Assembly: GCA_012837715.1 (NCBI GenBank)
Contig: DUQR01000005.1
Span: 1 to 36,728, forward strand
DNA: 36,728 nucleotides
Direction of reading: 5' to 3'
Origin: Bacillota bacterium
Lineage (GTDB): Bacteria > Bacillota > UBA4882 > UBA10575
Positions within the stretch are counted from its first letter, which is position 1. Each line of letters opens with the position of its first letter. Below are positions 8,379 through 16,780 of this stretch, piece after piece. Under the pieces are notes generated by a model that saw only the letters and a list, made by a program, of their open reading frames with translations, did not search any database and was not told where the DNA came from. The position numbers and the translations under genes are program-made.

Positions 8379-9152
8379 TTACTGCTTTGTTCCCGTGGTT
8401 GAAAAGTTCGCAACTTGGGATCGATATTTACTCGGCGAAACTCCCATCAAACGTTTAAAAGTTGCGCTAAAGTAATAGACATCATTATAACCACACATAT
8501 ATGCAATGTCGGAGATCCGGTGGGCGCCTTCTTCCAACAGAGTTACCGCCCGGCCCACCCGCATGCGGTTGATGTATTCGGCGATGGTCATACCCTGCGT
8601 CTTACGGAACAAGGCGCCACAGTAAACTTGGTTCAGCCCAACCAACGCCGCCAGACTCTTCAAGCTAATTGGTTCGGCAAGATGCTCCACAATATAGCGT
8701 TTAATCTTCTCCACATGCATGTTGGTCCCAGTAAGCTCCCGTCCGTAAAGCAACGTATGTAGCACCAGCAGAAATAAGGCGCCGCATTTTAGTTGGTAGC
8801 CGGATTTCTCTTCTAGCCATTCATACTCAAACTCCCGGAGCAGACGGTCAAGTTCTTGTGTCCATACAAACCGAGAAACCACCGGTAATTCAAATTGACC
8901 TTTATGGACTACAAAATCAATAGCGGCGCAGGTCATCCCCGTAGTGGTCGCCGCCCGTCTATCGCCGGGACGAACATAAACCAAATCTCCTGCTGTAACT
9001 TGGTATTCCTGCTGATTAATCCGATAACAGGCCTTACCGTCCAACACGAGAACAAGACCGTGAAGTAAAAATTTATTTTCTTCCAATCGCCAAGCCGGAC
9101 TGCAAACCTTATGCACAAAATACTTTACCTCTACATTAAGCAGCTCTTTCAT
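8379..9152 (-). CDS. AraC-family transcriptional regulator
   Basis: A 257-residue regulator with an N-terminal cupin-like sensor half (residues about 25-100, with GDLVYVRPGDRR) and a C-terminal double helix-turn-helix of the AraC/XylS type (about 150-250). The second helix-turn-helix shows the family hallmark ISDIAYMCGYNDVYYFSATFKR followed by GVSPSKYR. The ATG at 9152 follows GGGGGAAC. It lies between the permease operon it precedes and the divergent oxidoreductase genes, and probably activates both in response to a sugar or sugar acid. Confidence 0.9.
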   Translation of the reverse strand: MKELLNVEVKYFVHKVCSPAWRLEENKFLLHGLVLVLDGKACYRINQQEYQVTAGDLVYVRPGDRRAATTTGMTCAAIDFVVHKGQFELPVVSRFVWTQELDRLLREFEYEWLEEKSGYQLKCGALFLLVLHTLLYGRELTGTNMHVEKIKRYIVEHLAEPISLKSLAALVGLNQVYCGALFRKTQGMTIAEYINRMRVGRAVTLLEEGAHRISDIAYMCGYNDVYYFSATFKRLMGVSPSKYRSQVANFSTTGTKQ

Positions 9153-9277
9153 AAACGTTCCCCCTTAACGCGCATTTGGGACAGAAAGCCGGAAGAAGCT
9201 ACCATACCCGGCCTTCATAGTATAGAATACCAAAACATATCTTTAATTCACACAAATCCTTGTTTATTTACTCTATT

Positions 9278-9304
9278 TTGGGTTCTCCTTTACCATGCTA
9301 TAGT
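9278..9304 (+). promoter_or_regulatory. Candidate promoter for the oxidoreductase pair
   Basis: TTGGGT (9278-9283) and TATAGT (9299-9304) are spaced 15 bases apart (16 if TTTGGG is taken as -35). This leaves about 27 bases of leader before the TTG start at 9338. It is a weak match that could need the AraC-type activator. Confidence 0.35.
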
Positions 9305-9337
9305 TTAATTGTAATAGGTTTAAAGGGGGTATTAAAC

Positions 9338-10528
9338 TTGATCAAAGTTGCCATTGTCGGCACCGGCAATATCGCGCCCATGCATATTGAAGCCTTTAAG
9401 GCCTTCCCTGAACGTTGCGAAATCGTCGCCCTGGTCGATATTTATCTGGAAAAAGCAGGACTCTGTCGGGAGCGTTTGGGCTTGCGAAAGGCCAGAGTAT
9501 TTAATTCCCACAAATGGCTCCTCGATGATCCCGACATTGATCTGGTCAGTATCTGCACCCCGCCCCATGATCATGCATCAATCGCAATTGACTGCTTAAA
9601 CCGGGGTAAAAATGTGATCGTCGAAAAGCCGATGGCAGTTTCTCTGCTGGAGTGTGACGCCATGATCGCCGCCGCGCAACAAAACAATAAAGTTTTATCC
9701 GTCATTGCTCAGAACCGGTTTCGCGCTCCCATCATGAACCTAAAAAAAACACTCGACAGCGGATTGATTGGCCGGGTTCTCCATGCCCAGGTGGACTCCC
9801 TTTGGTGGCGCGGCCGGAGCTATTATGACCTGTGGTGGCGGGGGCTGTGGGAAAAAGAGGGGGGTGGCTGTACCCTAAATCATGCGGTGCATCATATCGA
9901 CATGTTAGCCTGGATGATGGGAATGCCCAATAAGGTTAGTGCCGTGCTCTCTAACGCAGCGCATGACAATTCCGAGGTCGAGGATGTGTCGGTCGCGGTA
10001 ATGCAGTACGACCAAGGAACGCTGGCCCAAGTCACCAGCTCTGTCATCCATCACGGAGAGGAGCAGCAGCTTATCTTCCAAGGAGAGAAGGCGCGGATCT
10101 CCGCACCATGGAAAGTTGTCGCTTCCCGGTCGCAAGAGAACGGGTTCCCCGTTCCCGATCCGGAACTAGAGCAGAAAATCGAAGGTTTTTACCGGGGACT
10201 TCCTGAGCTGAAATATAAGGCCCACACGGGACAGATTGATGATGTGCTTACGGCCATTGAAACCAACCGGGCGCCTCTGATCACCGGTGAACAAGGACGC
10301 ATGGCCCTTGAACTTATTACCGCCATTTATAAAGCCGGGTCGGAACAACGCACCATCGCCCTACCCCTTCAGCAAGATGATCCCTTTTATACGGTGGAAG
10401 GTCTCCGGCAAAACGTCCCCTACTTCCACCAAAAGACCACTTCACTCCTTGATCTCAATGGTGAGATCACTTTAGGAAGCGACTATCGACAGGATGAGCT
10501 GGAGAAAAAAGGAGGGAGTAAAGGATGA
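9338..10528 (+). CDS. Gfo/Idh/MocA-family NAD(P)-dependent oxidoreductase
   Basis: The start chosen is TTG at 9338, because AAAGGGGG ends about 8 bases before it and the Rossmann fold begins directly after (IKVAIVGTGNIA). An upstream in-frame ATG at 9260 would add 26 unrelated residues. The 396-residue product has GTGNIA at 8-13, the family EKP motif at 96-98 with the catalytic Lys, and a His-rich active-site segment (NHAVHHIDML) near 177-186. These enzymes oxidise or reduce sugars, inositols or sugar acids. It overlaps the next gene by four bases. Substrate unknown; context suggests a sugar-acid or uronide derivative. Confidence 0.88.
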   Translation: MIKVAIVGTGNIAPMHIEAFKAFPERCEIVALVDIYLEKAGLCRERLGLRKARVFNSHKWLLDDPDIDLVSICTPPHDHASIAIDCLNRGKNVIVEKPMAVSLLECDAMIAAAQQNNKVLSVIAQNRFRAPIMNLKKTLDSGLIGRVLHAQVDSLWWRGRSYYDLWWRGLWEKEGGGCTLNHAVHHIDMLAWMMGMPNKVSAVLSNAAHDNSEVEDVSVAVMQYDQGTLAQVTSSVIHHGEEQQLIFQGEKARISAPWKVVASRSQENGFPVPDPELEQKIEGFYRGLPELKYKAHTGQIDDVLTAIETNRAPLITGEQGRMALELITAIYKAGSEQRTIALPLQQDDPFYTVEGLRQNVPYFHQKTTSLLDLNGEITLGSDYRQDELEKKGGSKG

Positions 10529-11613
10529 TCAACCGCAAGGATGGAATGGGCTACGCACCGCAAGGAAAACCCCAACCGGTCGTCAAACCCGGCGAGTTCG
10601 TTTTTGCGGCCATTGCGCTTAACCACGGTCATATCTACGGGATGTGTAACGGTCTAATCGAGGCGGGCGGCACGCTGAAAAGCGTGTATGATCCGAATCC
10701 CCAGCGGGTAGCTGCCTTTTGTAAAAGGTATCCCGAGGTGAAGCTGGCCGCCAGTGAAATGGAGATTCTGGAGGATCCGGAGGTAATGCTGGTGGCAGGC
10801 GCCGCAATTCCCTCCGACCGTTGCGCCCTTGGCTTGCGTGTGCTTGAGGCCGGTAAGGATTATTTTACGGACAAAGCCCCCCTCACTACGCTGGAACAGT
10901 TGGCTGCCGCCAAAGCAAAAGTAGCCCAGACCGGAAAAAAGTACATGGTCTATTACTCGGAACGTCTCCATGTGGAAACCGCCGTCTTCGCCGGCCAACT
11001 CATTGCCGAAGGGGCGATCGGCCAGGTAATTCAGGTTCTTGGGCTTGGTCCCCACCGTTTGAATGCCACGAGCCGTCCCGACTGGTTTTTCATCAAGGAA
11101 AAGTATGGCGGGATCCTCTGCGATATCGGCAGCCACCAGATTGAACAGATCCTATTTTACACCGGAGCCAAAGACGCCACGATCGCCTACAGTCAGATCG
11201 GCAACTTCAACCATCCAATCCATCCGGAATTGGACGATTTTGGCGACGCCCTCCTGGTGACGGATAACGGCGCAACCGGTTATTTCCGAGTGGACTGGTT
11301 TACGCCGGACGGTTTACAGACCTGGGGAGACGGACGCTGCTTTATCCTTGGGACCGAAGGCTATATTGAACAGCGCAAATATATGAATATCGGCGCCAAC
11401 GACGGCCCGGACCATCTGTACTTAGCCAATGGCAAAGGGGAAACCCATTTCAACCTTGCCGGTAAAATAGGCTACCCCTTCTTTGGTCAACTGATACTCG
11501 ATTGCCTAAACCGGACCGAAACGGCGATGACCCAGGAACATGCGTTCAAAGCCGCCGAACTAGCAGTCAAAGCCCAATCACAGGCGGTTGTCATTCAAGA
11601 AAAAACAAAATAA
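10525..11613 (+). CDS. Gfo/Idh/MocA-family oxidoreductase, second copy
   Basis: A 362-residue member of the same superfamily, co-translated with the gene before it (ATGA overlap, GGAGGG site within the upstream gene). The N-terminal Rossmann part is divergent (AAIALNHGHIYGM at about 28-40). The usual EKP is replaced by DKAP at 116-119, keeping the Lys. A GSHQIEQ segment takes the place of the common GxHxxD active-site motif. The two proteins probably act on successive steps or as a heteromeric pair on one substrate. Length is typical. Confidence 0.85.
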   Translation: MINRKDGMGYAPQGKPQPVVKPGEFVFAAIALNHGHIYGMCNGLIEAGGTLKSVYDPNPQRVAAFCKRYPEVKLAASEMEILEDPEVMLVAGAAIPSDRCALGLRVLEAGKDYFTDKAPLTTLEQLAAAKAKVAQTGKKYMVYYSERLHVETAVFAGQLIAEGAIGQVIQVLGLGPHRLNATSRPDWFFIKEKYGGILCDIGSHQIEQILFYTGAKDATIAYSQIGNFNHPIHPELDDFGDALLVTDNGATGYFRVDWFTPDGLQTWGDGRCFILGTEGYIEQRKYMNIGANDGPDHLYLANGKGETHFNLAGKIGYPFFGQLILDCLNRTETAMTQEHAFKAAELAVKAQSQAVVIQEKTK

Positions 11614-11632
11614 AAAGGTTCTCGCCTTTTTT
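11612..11632 (+). terminator. Intrinsic terminator of the oxidoreductase operon
   Basis: AAAAAGG (11612-11618) pairs with CCTTTTT (11625-11631) over a TTCTCG loop, with the T run built into the 3' arm. It begins at the stop codon of the second oxidoreductase gene. The stem is A+T-rich and only moderately stable. Confidence 0.55.
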
Positions 11633-11934
11633 CATATTCCGCCAATTCCTTTATGAACTTTAAGACCAACGCAACATCACCAGACTGATCAAATCCTAAT
11701 TTATAATCGCTTAAATTAGTATCAATCAGCATATCTCATCCAGATAATTATTCATCCCAATTGGGGTTATATTTAATTTATAATACATAAAAAAGGAAGG
11801 GACTTATTTCTTCACTCGTTGTACTCGCTAAAACTGACGTGGGCGACCACTTGATTTTAGCTGACTTCATTAGTATGATGAAAGAAACAAGAGTAAATAA
11901 CTTCGCCAATCAGCGATTTTAGCAGGTGAGCAAG
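11633..11934 (+). other. Intergenic leader with a two-part stem-loop
   Basis: About 300 bases without a gene. The only structure seen is an inverted repeat: GCTAAAA (11827-11833) pairs with TTTTAGC (11855-11861), enclosing GTGG-GCGA-CCAC (11839-11850). It lies about 75 bases before the alcohol dehydrogenase start and could be an operator or leader hairpin. No clear promoter was found; TATAAT occurs near 11778 without a good -35. Confidence 0.4.
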
Positions 11935-13269
11935 ATGATATCATTATCCCGAAATCAACACGGATTATGGAGTCTTCCCGGTCTTTGCCAACTTGACTCT
12001 GCTTCCGGCCAAGTGGTTCTCGATCGGACTGCCTTCCCCAAGACGGCCATGGAGCTTTATTTTGGGCGTGGTACTGGTCAGCAGCAACTAACGAGGGGCA
12101 TCGAAAAAACTTCCTCCGGCGTTCTCGTTGTCGTTGGAGCGTCAAGCTCAAAGGCCCAATCCATTCAAGCAAGTTTACAAAGCATCTTCCAAGCGGTAAA
12201 GAAAGTCCAGATCTTTGAGGTGCAAGGCCACGCCGACCATCAGACGATCCGTAGCGGAATTGAAGCTTTACATAGAGCCCAAACCGATCAGCTGATCGTC
12301 ATCGGCGGCGGCACCACCCTTGATGTCGGGAAAGCCATCGCCGGTTTGGCCCATCAAGAAGGAGGGGAAGAGATCACCCCATTCCAAACAGGAGAAAGAA
12401 AGCTTGACCCGGCCAAGGTTGTACCTTGGATTGCCGTACCGACCACCTCCGGCACCGGTTCGGAAAGCACAAATAATGCCGTGGTGGAACTGGGGGAAGA
12501 AAAGCGCAGTATTCGAAATATCCCACCCCCGTTCATGATCATCGCGGATCCATGCTTTACCGATTCTTTACCGTTTTCCCCCACCATCATTGCACTAGTG
12601 GACGCAGTAGCCCAATCCCTCGAGGTGATCACTCATGCCGGGGCTACTCCGGCGGTCCAAGCTCTTTCCCTCGCTGCTTTCCTCACTCTGGTCCAAGGGA
12701 TGCAAGCGCTAATCCATGAAGAAAAAGTGGCCGCCTCCGAACTTACAATCAGCCCGGAAATCCGTAACGCTTTAAGCTGGGGTAGTCTTTTGATGGGGAT
12801 TGCCTTTGCCCACGCTGGGCTTGGCCTCCCCCATGCCCTAGTCCATTTCTGTATGAAATTCGGTTTGTCCCACGGCCATATGGTAGGGCTCTTGCTCGTC
12901 CCCGGACTGGCGGTTCAAGCCTTATCCGACGGAGAGACCGCGCTCCGCCTGGCTAGAGCGGAGCAGGCCTTTATTAACTCAGCTAAGGAAAAGACGCTCC
13001 CGATCAACTTTGACCAGGAGACTACCACTCCTGGTGATTTGGATTCCGGCCAGCTTCTGAGTTGGCTAGCGGAGTCCATCACTAAATTATTCGCCCGGAT
13101 TGGTTTGGCCGCTTCCCTGCAAAAAGCCGGTCTCAGCACCGCCGACCTTGACTGGATTACTAACCAAGAGCATGCCTTAGGCGCCTCCTTTGGTATTCCC
13201 AAACGCCGGGCGACTAAAGAAGAACTCCGGGCCGTCCTCCAAAAGGCTTGGGCGAAGCAGGGTCTTTAA
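11935..13269 (+). CDS. Iron-containing alcohol dehydrogenase family protein
   Basis: A 444-residue group III (Fe-ADH) dehydrogenase. The ATG at 11935 is preferred over GTG 11926 because AGGTGAG sits five bases before it. Visible motifs are GGGTTLDVGKA (124-134) and PTTSGTGSE (169-177) of the NAD(P)-binding domain, and His-rich segments PHALVH (300-304) and SHGHMVG (313-315) of the metal site. The usual metal motif Asp-x3-His is Asp223-x3-Gln227 here (DAVAQ), so one expected His ligand is replaced. It might use another His, another metal, or none. It follows the sugar-acid locus and may oxidise or reduce a pathway aldehyde or polyol. Confidence 0.82.
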   Translation: MISLSRNQHGLWSLPGLCQLDSASGQVVLDRTAFPKTAMELYFGRGTGQQQLTRGIEKTSSGVLVVVGASSSKAQSIQASLQSIFQAVKKVQIFEVQGHADHQTIRSGIEALHRAQTDQLIVIGGGTTLDVGKAIAGLAHQEGGEEITPFQTGERKLDPAKVVPWIAVPTTSGTGSESTNNAVVELGEEKRSIRNIPPPFMIIADPCFTDSLPFSPTIIALVDAVAQSLEVITHAGATPAVQALSLAAFLTLVQGMQALIHEEKVAASELTISPEIRNALSWGSLLMGIAFAHAGLGLPHALVHFCMKFGLSHGHMVGLLLVPGLAVQALSDGETALRLARAEQAFINSAKEKTLPINFDQETTTPGDLDSGQLLSWLAESITKLFARIGLAASLQKAGLSTADLDWITNQEHALGASFGIPKRRATKEELRAVLQKAWAKQGL

Positions 13270-13301
13270 GCCGATAAAAGTCTGGGCAAGCCGGTTTTAC
13301 T

Positions 13302-14852
13302 TTATTCGGGCAGGACCAAAGTGATCGCTTGGTCCATGACCCATTTACACTCCGGATGATCAGTCTTCGGCACCAAACGGTAGGTCACCCCCGGAGTCAA
13401 CTTTTTATACTCTTCATCGGTTAAAGCCAACCAGAAACCCCAAGTAACCCGGTTATTGATCGGATAAAGATTTCCTTCATAGAGCTTGGCTTCAACCGCT
13501 GCTTCACCAGCAGCCACCAATTGAAAGTCAAGGCCGGCCGCCAGTAAAAAATCGTTCACCTGTTGTACAGAAAGAGGTCTGTCCGGTAGTTCCGCCTCAA
13601 TAAGCAGACTCGGGTAATACCTTGGGGTGAGCGTCTCAATTCCACTCTCTCCCGGCCAATAGGCGGCTTTAATTTTCACCTCTTTGATCTTCAATTCTTT
13701 GGCCTTCCGCGCCAAGTCGAGCAACTCCTCTTGATGCTGTTTGTACTGTTCCAGCAAATAAGGGACAAATTGAACAAAGTCAGGATATTGATCCCTGTTC
13801 GCCTGATAGTACTTCAACTGTTCCACCGTAAATTCGGTTAAATAAAAACCGGTCAGGGTTTCTATTTCCAGTCCCCATGCGTATTCCATTTCCCCGTATA
13901 GATCTTTAATCCCCAATAAAACGGCTGCTCTTAACACTTGCTCGTTGAAAAAGATCTCCACCCGCGGATAGGCCATTTGGGCCATCCGCTCCTCGACTGG
14001 AGTAAATAACTTATCTAATGCTCTTACCTGGCTACCGTATTTTTCCAATACCGGGTTGACAAAAGAATGGCCCCATTCATGTAAACTCAACTGTTCCAGG
14101 TTATAAATGTCGCCGAATTCAGGGGTGTCTTCACTACGGCCAAATTCCCTAATAACTTGATATACAACCCACCGGCCGTCTTTAGTCTCAATCGTCGCCC
14201 CGTAACCACCCTCAGGGAATAAGGCCGGCGCTAACACAAGATGATATTCATCACCCTTTGCGCCAAAAAATTCTTGGAGCCAAGAAAGAATTTTATGACC
14301 GTCAAACCCTTTCGTGCTTGCGATCAATAATTCTTCCAGGTAAGGCCGCTTCTCCTGATAAAATTGGTGAAAATTTGCTTCGGCCGCCAAGTTAACTAGT
14401 TCCTTGCGGAAGTTCTCCAGCGCTCTTTTCCCCAATAATATGGATCCACCTGCTCTGTTCCGGAGATATTGGCTGTAACCGTTAACTGCCGCCAGCTCCG
14501 GTAACGGCCCCAGGCTCAGGATGAAATTAGGCGGAGCGTCATAGGTAAAGCCCCGTTTGGTCAGTTGCTCGGCTAAAGCAATCGCCTTGTGCTCTTTATA
14601 TTGGTCAAAAAAGGCTTTTAATTCCCGGAAGTATTGGTTCCCCGCGCCATAAGGTCCTCGCTGCTCCATCCAGGAAGTCTGACTTAAAACCCCGGCCAAC
14701 AGTTCGAGCTCCGGTCTGATCTCCACATAAACCTGGCCGGTGGTATCTTTTAGGACAATGGGTTCATAATCTTCCGCCGCGGAGAGGACCGATGTAATAA
14801 ATAGAGCCACAAAAATCAGGGAGAAAATGATAACCGTTTTTCTCTTCATCAT
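13302..14852 (-). CDS. Secreted DUF4932-type putative zinc metallopeptidase
   Basis: The start is set at the ATG pair 14847-14852, behind AAAGGGG, because a signal peptide begins there (MMKRKT, then a hydrophobic run, cleavage near VLSA-A at about residue 26). An earlier in-frame ATG would add 23 residues with no such logic. The mature protein (about 490 residues) contains LHEWGHSFVNP (HEWGH at 258-262), a zincin HExxH-like site followed by the DUF4932 pattern. It should act outside the cytoplasmic membrane. Substrate unknown. It is convergent with the alcohol dehydrogenase gene (32 bases apart) and appears monocistronic. Confidence 0.8.
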   Translation of the reverse strand: MMKRKTVIIFSLIFVALFITSVLSAAEDYEPIVLKDTTGQVYVEIRPELELLAGVLSQTSWMEQRGPYGAGNQYFRELKAFFDQYKEHKAIALAEQLTKRGFTYDAPPNFILSLGPLPELAAVNGYSQYLRNRAGGSILLGKRALENFRKELVNLAAEANFHQFYQEKRPYLEELLIASTKGFDGHKILSWLQEFFGAKGDEYHLVLAPALFPEGGYGATIETKDGRWVVYQVIREFGRSEDTPEFGDIYNLEQLSLHEWGHSFVNPVLEKYGSQVRALDKLFTPVEERMAQMAYPRVEIFFNEQVLRAAVLLGIKDLYGEMEYAWGLEIETLTGFYLTEFTVEQLKYYQANRDQYPDFVQFVPYLLEQYKQHQEELLDLARKAKELKIKEVKIKAAYWPGESGIETLTPRYYPSLLIEAELPDRPLSVQQVNDFLLAAGLDFQLVAAGEAAVEAKLYEGNLYPINNRVTWGFWLALTDEEYKKLTPGVTYRLVPKTDHPECKWVMDQAITLVLPE

Positions 14853-15230
14853 ATAAACCCCTTTCTGATTTAAATTTATAGATCTGGGCAAACCCCCTCG
14901 CGAAAAGGACTGTCCGGACAATCTGTTTGGTAAGGGGATGGGGTTTTTCTGACCTCTAGGATCCCAGAAGCCAACCGCCCAGCTTTAAACCTAACCCTAT
15001 TTTTTCCTCACTAGTTTAGTTACTCCTGCCTATGTAGGATCTGGCAATGTTTAATTTTCATTGGTAGAGAGTAGTAATTTTTTGTCTCTAATGTTATTAT
15101 TAGTATTATTGCAATAACCTCAAGCACTTTGTTTTCTCTAAGTTCATTACCTCTTTTTACTTCAAAATTGTTCTTTCAAAGCGATCAAGCAGCGAGGTTG
15201 CTTTCATCTTTACGGGAGGAGTGAATCGCG
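14853..15230 (+). promoter_or_regulatory. Divergent intergenic region with a candidate promoter
   Basis: 378 bases between divergent genes, with no ORF or RNA recognised. A plausible plus-strand promoter is TTGTCT (15082-15087), 16-base spacer, TATTAT (15104-15109), giving a leader of about 115 bases for the envelope operon. A GGGAGGAG ribosome-binding site lies near 15214-15221, ten bases before the GTG start. No minus-strand promoter for the metallopeptidase stands out. Confidence 0.4.
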
Positions 15231-16058
15231 GTGCGAAATAATTGGTTCAGTCGCTATTCCTTTTTCAAGAACCCGATCCCCTTACGAATATTCTTCTTCA
15301 TCCTTTGCTTTACCCTCTTTGCTATCGCACTCCCGCCAGCGCCCCCCAGCATCAAAGCGGAAGTGAACGGATTATCGGTGGAAGAAGCCCGTCAATTATT
15401 GGTTCGCACAGACAATAACTACGAGCCTCCCCAATATGAGGCGCTGATGTTGATGCGCAATCACCGGCCGGAGCAGGAAACGCAAGCGAATAAAGTGCGG
15501 ATCTTGCGGAAAGACGACAAAATGCTAGTGATTTTTCTGGAGCCGCCCAGCCAGCGGGGGCAGGTCTTCATCCGGGACGGGGATGATATGTGGATGTACC
15601 TTCCACGGTCGAAAAAAGTAATGCGCATCGGCGCCAAAGACGCTTCCATGGGCGGGGAGGCCTCCAATGCCGATATCATGCGGACGGCGCTAGCTGAGGA
15701 CTATGATCCGGTCTATCTGGGTGAAGAAGTCGTTGATGGTGTCACCTGTTATAAGCTAGAGCTGACCGCCAAGCGGCGGACCGTCGCTTACGACAAGGTT
15801 ATTTACTGGATTGGCAAGGAAAAAGAGAATCCGGTCCGCCGGGAATATTACGCGCTTTCCGGGAAGAAGTTGCGAACCATGTATTTTAAAGATCTCCGCC
15901 TCCTGGGCGGGTTGGAAAGGCCGGCGCGGGTTATTATTGAAAACGCCGAACAAAAAGAATACTGGACGGAGATGATCCTTGAAGCAGTCAACCTTAACGT
16001 AAACTGGGAAGATTACATCTTTACCCCCGCCTATGTCCGCCAAGGGATCTTCCAATAG
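15231..16058 (+). CDS. LolA-like outer-membrane lipoprotein-sorting family protein
   Basis: A 275-residue exported protein starting at GTG 15231. A basic N-terminus and hydrophobic segment (about 18-38) end in IKA-EV, a likely signal-peptide cleavage near residue 44. The rest matches the COG2834/LolA-like lipid-binding half-barrel family: DDMWMYLPRSKKVMRI (about 123-138), then the repeating VDGVTCYKLEL and YYALSGKKLRTMYF strands. In diderm bacteria such proteins ferry lipoproteins or lipids across the periplasm. It is first in an operon with a LolD-type ATPase, two FtsX permeases and a beta-barrel protein. The exact cargo is unknown. Confidence 0.82.
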   Translation: MRNNWFSRYSFFKNPIPLRIFFFILCFTLFAIALPPAPPSIKAEVNGLSVEEARQLLVRTDNNYEPPQYEALMLMRNHRPEQETQANKVRILRKDDKMLVIFLEPPSQRGQVFIRDGDDMWMYLPRSKKVMRIGAKDASMGGEASNADIMRTALAEDYDPVYLGEEVVDGVTCYKLELTAKRRTVAYDKVIYWIGKEKENPVRREYYALSGKKLRTMYFKDLRLLGGLERPARVIIENAEQKEYWTEMILEAVNLNVNWEDYIFTPAYVRQGIFQ

Positions 16059-16075
16059 AAAGAAGGAGGTTTTCG

Positions 16076-16780
16076 ATGGACATCGTCGATCTGCAAAGGG
16101 TCACCAAAGATTATGAATTAGGACAGACTAAGGTCCACGCCTTACGTGGAATCGATCTACAAATAAAGGAAGGTGAATTCATCTCCATCGCCGGAGCTTC
16201 CGGCAGCGGTAAATCAACCCTTTTGAACTTGATCGGTGGTTTGGACTCCCCAACCAGCGGGGTGATCAAAATCAACGGAACATCCATTAACAACCTGAGT
16301 GAGGGCGAGCTCAACCGCTTGCGTTTACAGACCATCGGTTTTATCTTTCAATCTTTTAATCTGATCCCGGTCTTGAATGTTTATGAAAATATCGAACTGC
16401 CTCTCCTGATCATGAAAGCAGTCTCCCCGCAAGAACGGAAGGAACGGATCAATCATTTCATCGCGGCGGTCGGCCTCTCCGGGCAGGTTAAGCAAAAACC
16501 CTATGAGTTATCGGGCGGACAACGCCAAAGGGTGGCGGTCGCCAGAGCCCTAGTCACCAAACCCCGGATCGTCTTGGCGGATGAGCCTACAGCCAACCTG
16601 GATTCCAAGACCGGACTAGAGATCATCGATTTGATGCATCACATCAACCGGTTGGAAGGAACCACTTTCATCTTCTCCACCCACGACGCCAAGATTATGC
16701 AGCGGGCGGACCGGGTGATCCTCCTGGAAGACGGAACAATCAAACCGGATAATTCAGAGAGAAATGAGGAACGAAGATGA
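16076..16780 (+). CDS. LolD/MacB-type ABC transporter ATP-binding protein
   Basis: A 234-residue ATPase with Walker A GASGSGKST (40-48), signature LSGGQ (145-149), Walker B IVLADEP (165-171) and H-loop STHD near 206. This is the MacB/LolD/FtsE class, which works mechanically with FtsX-type permeases rather than pumping through a channel. AGAAGGAGG lies before its ATG, 17 bases after the LolA-like gene. It overlaps the next permease gene by four bases. It probably powers both FtsX-type proteins as a LolCDE-like heteromer. Confidence 0.9.
   Translation: MDIVDLQRVTKDYELGQTKVHALRGIDLQIKEGEFISIAGASGSGKSTLLNLIGGLDSPTSGVIKINGTSINNLSEGELNRLRLQTIGFIFQSFNLIPVLNVYENIELPLLIMKAVSPQERKERINHFIAAVGLSGQVKQKPYELSGGQRQRVAVARALVTKPRIVLADEPTANLDSKTGLEIIDLMHHINRLEGTTFIFSTHDAKIMQRADRVILLEDGTIKPDNSERNEERR

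Noticed and set aside
9260-9337. Upstream ATG extension of the first Gfo/Idh/MocA gene
   Set aside because: The extra 26 residues precede the Rossmann fold, overlap the likely promoter, and lack a ribosome-binding site, whereas TTG 9338 has AAAGGGGG at ideal distance.
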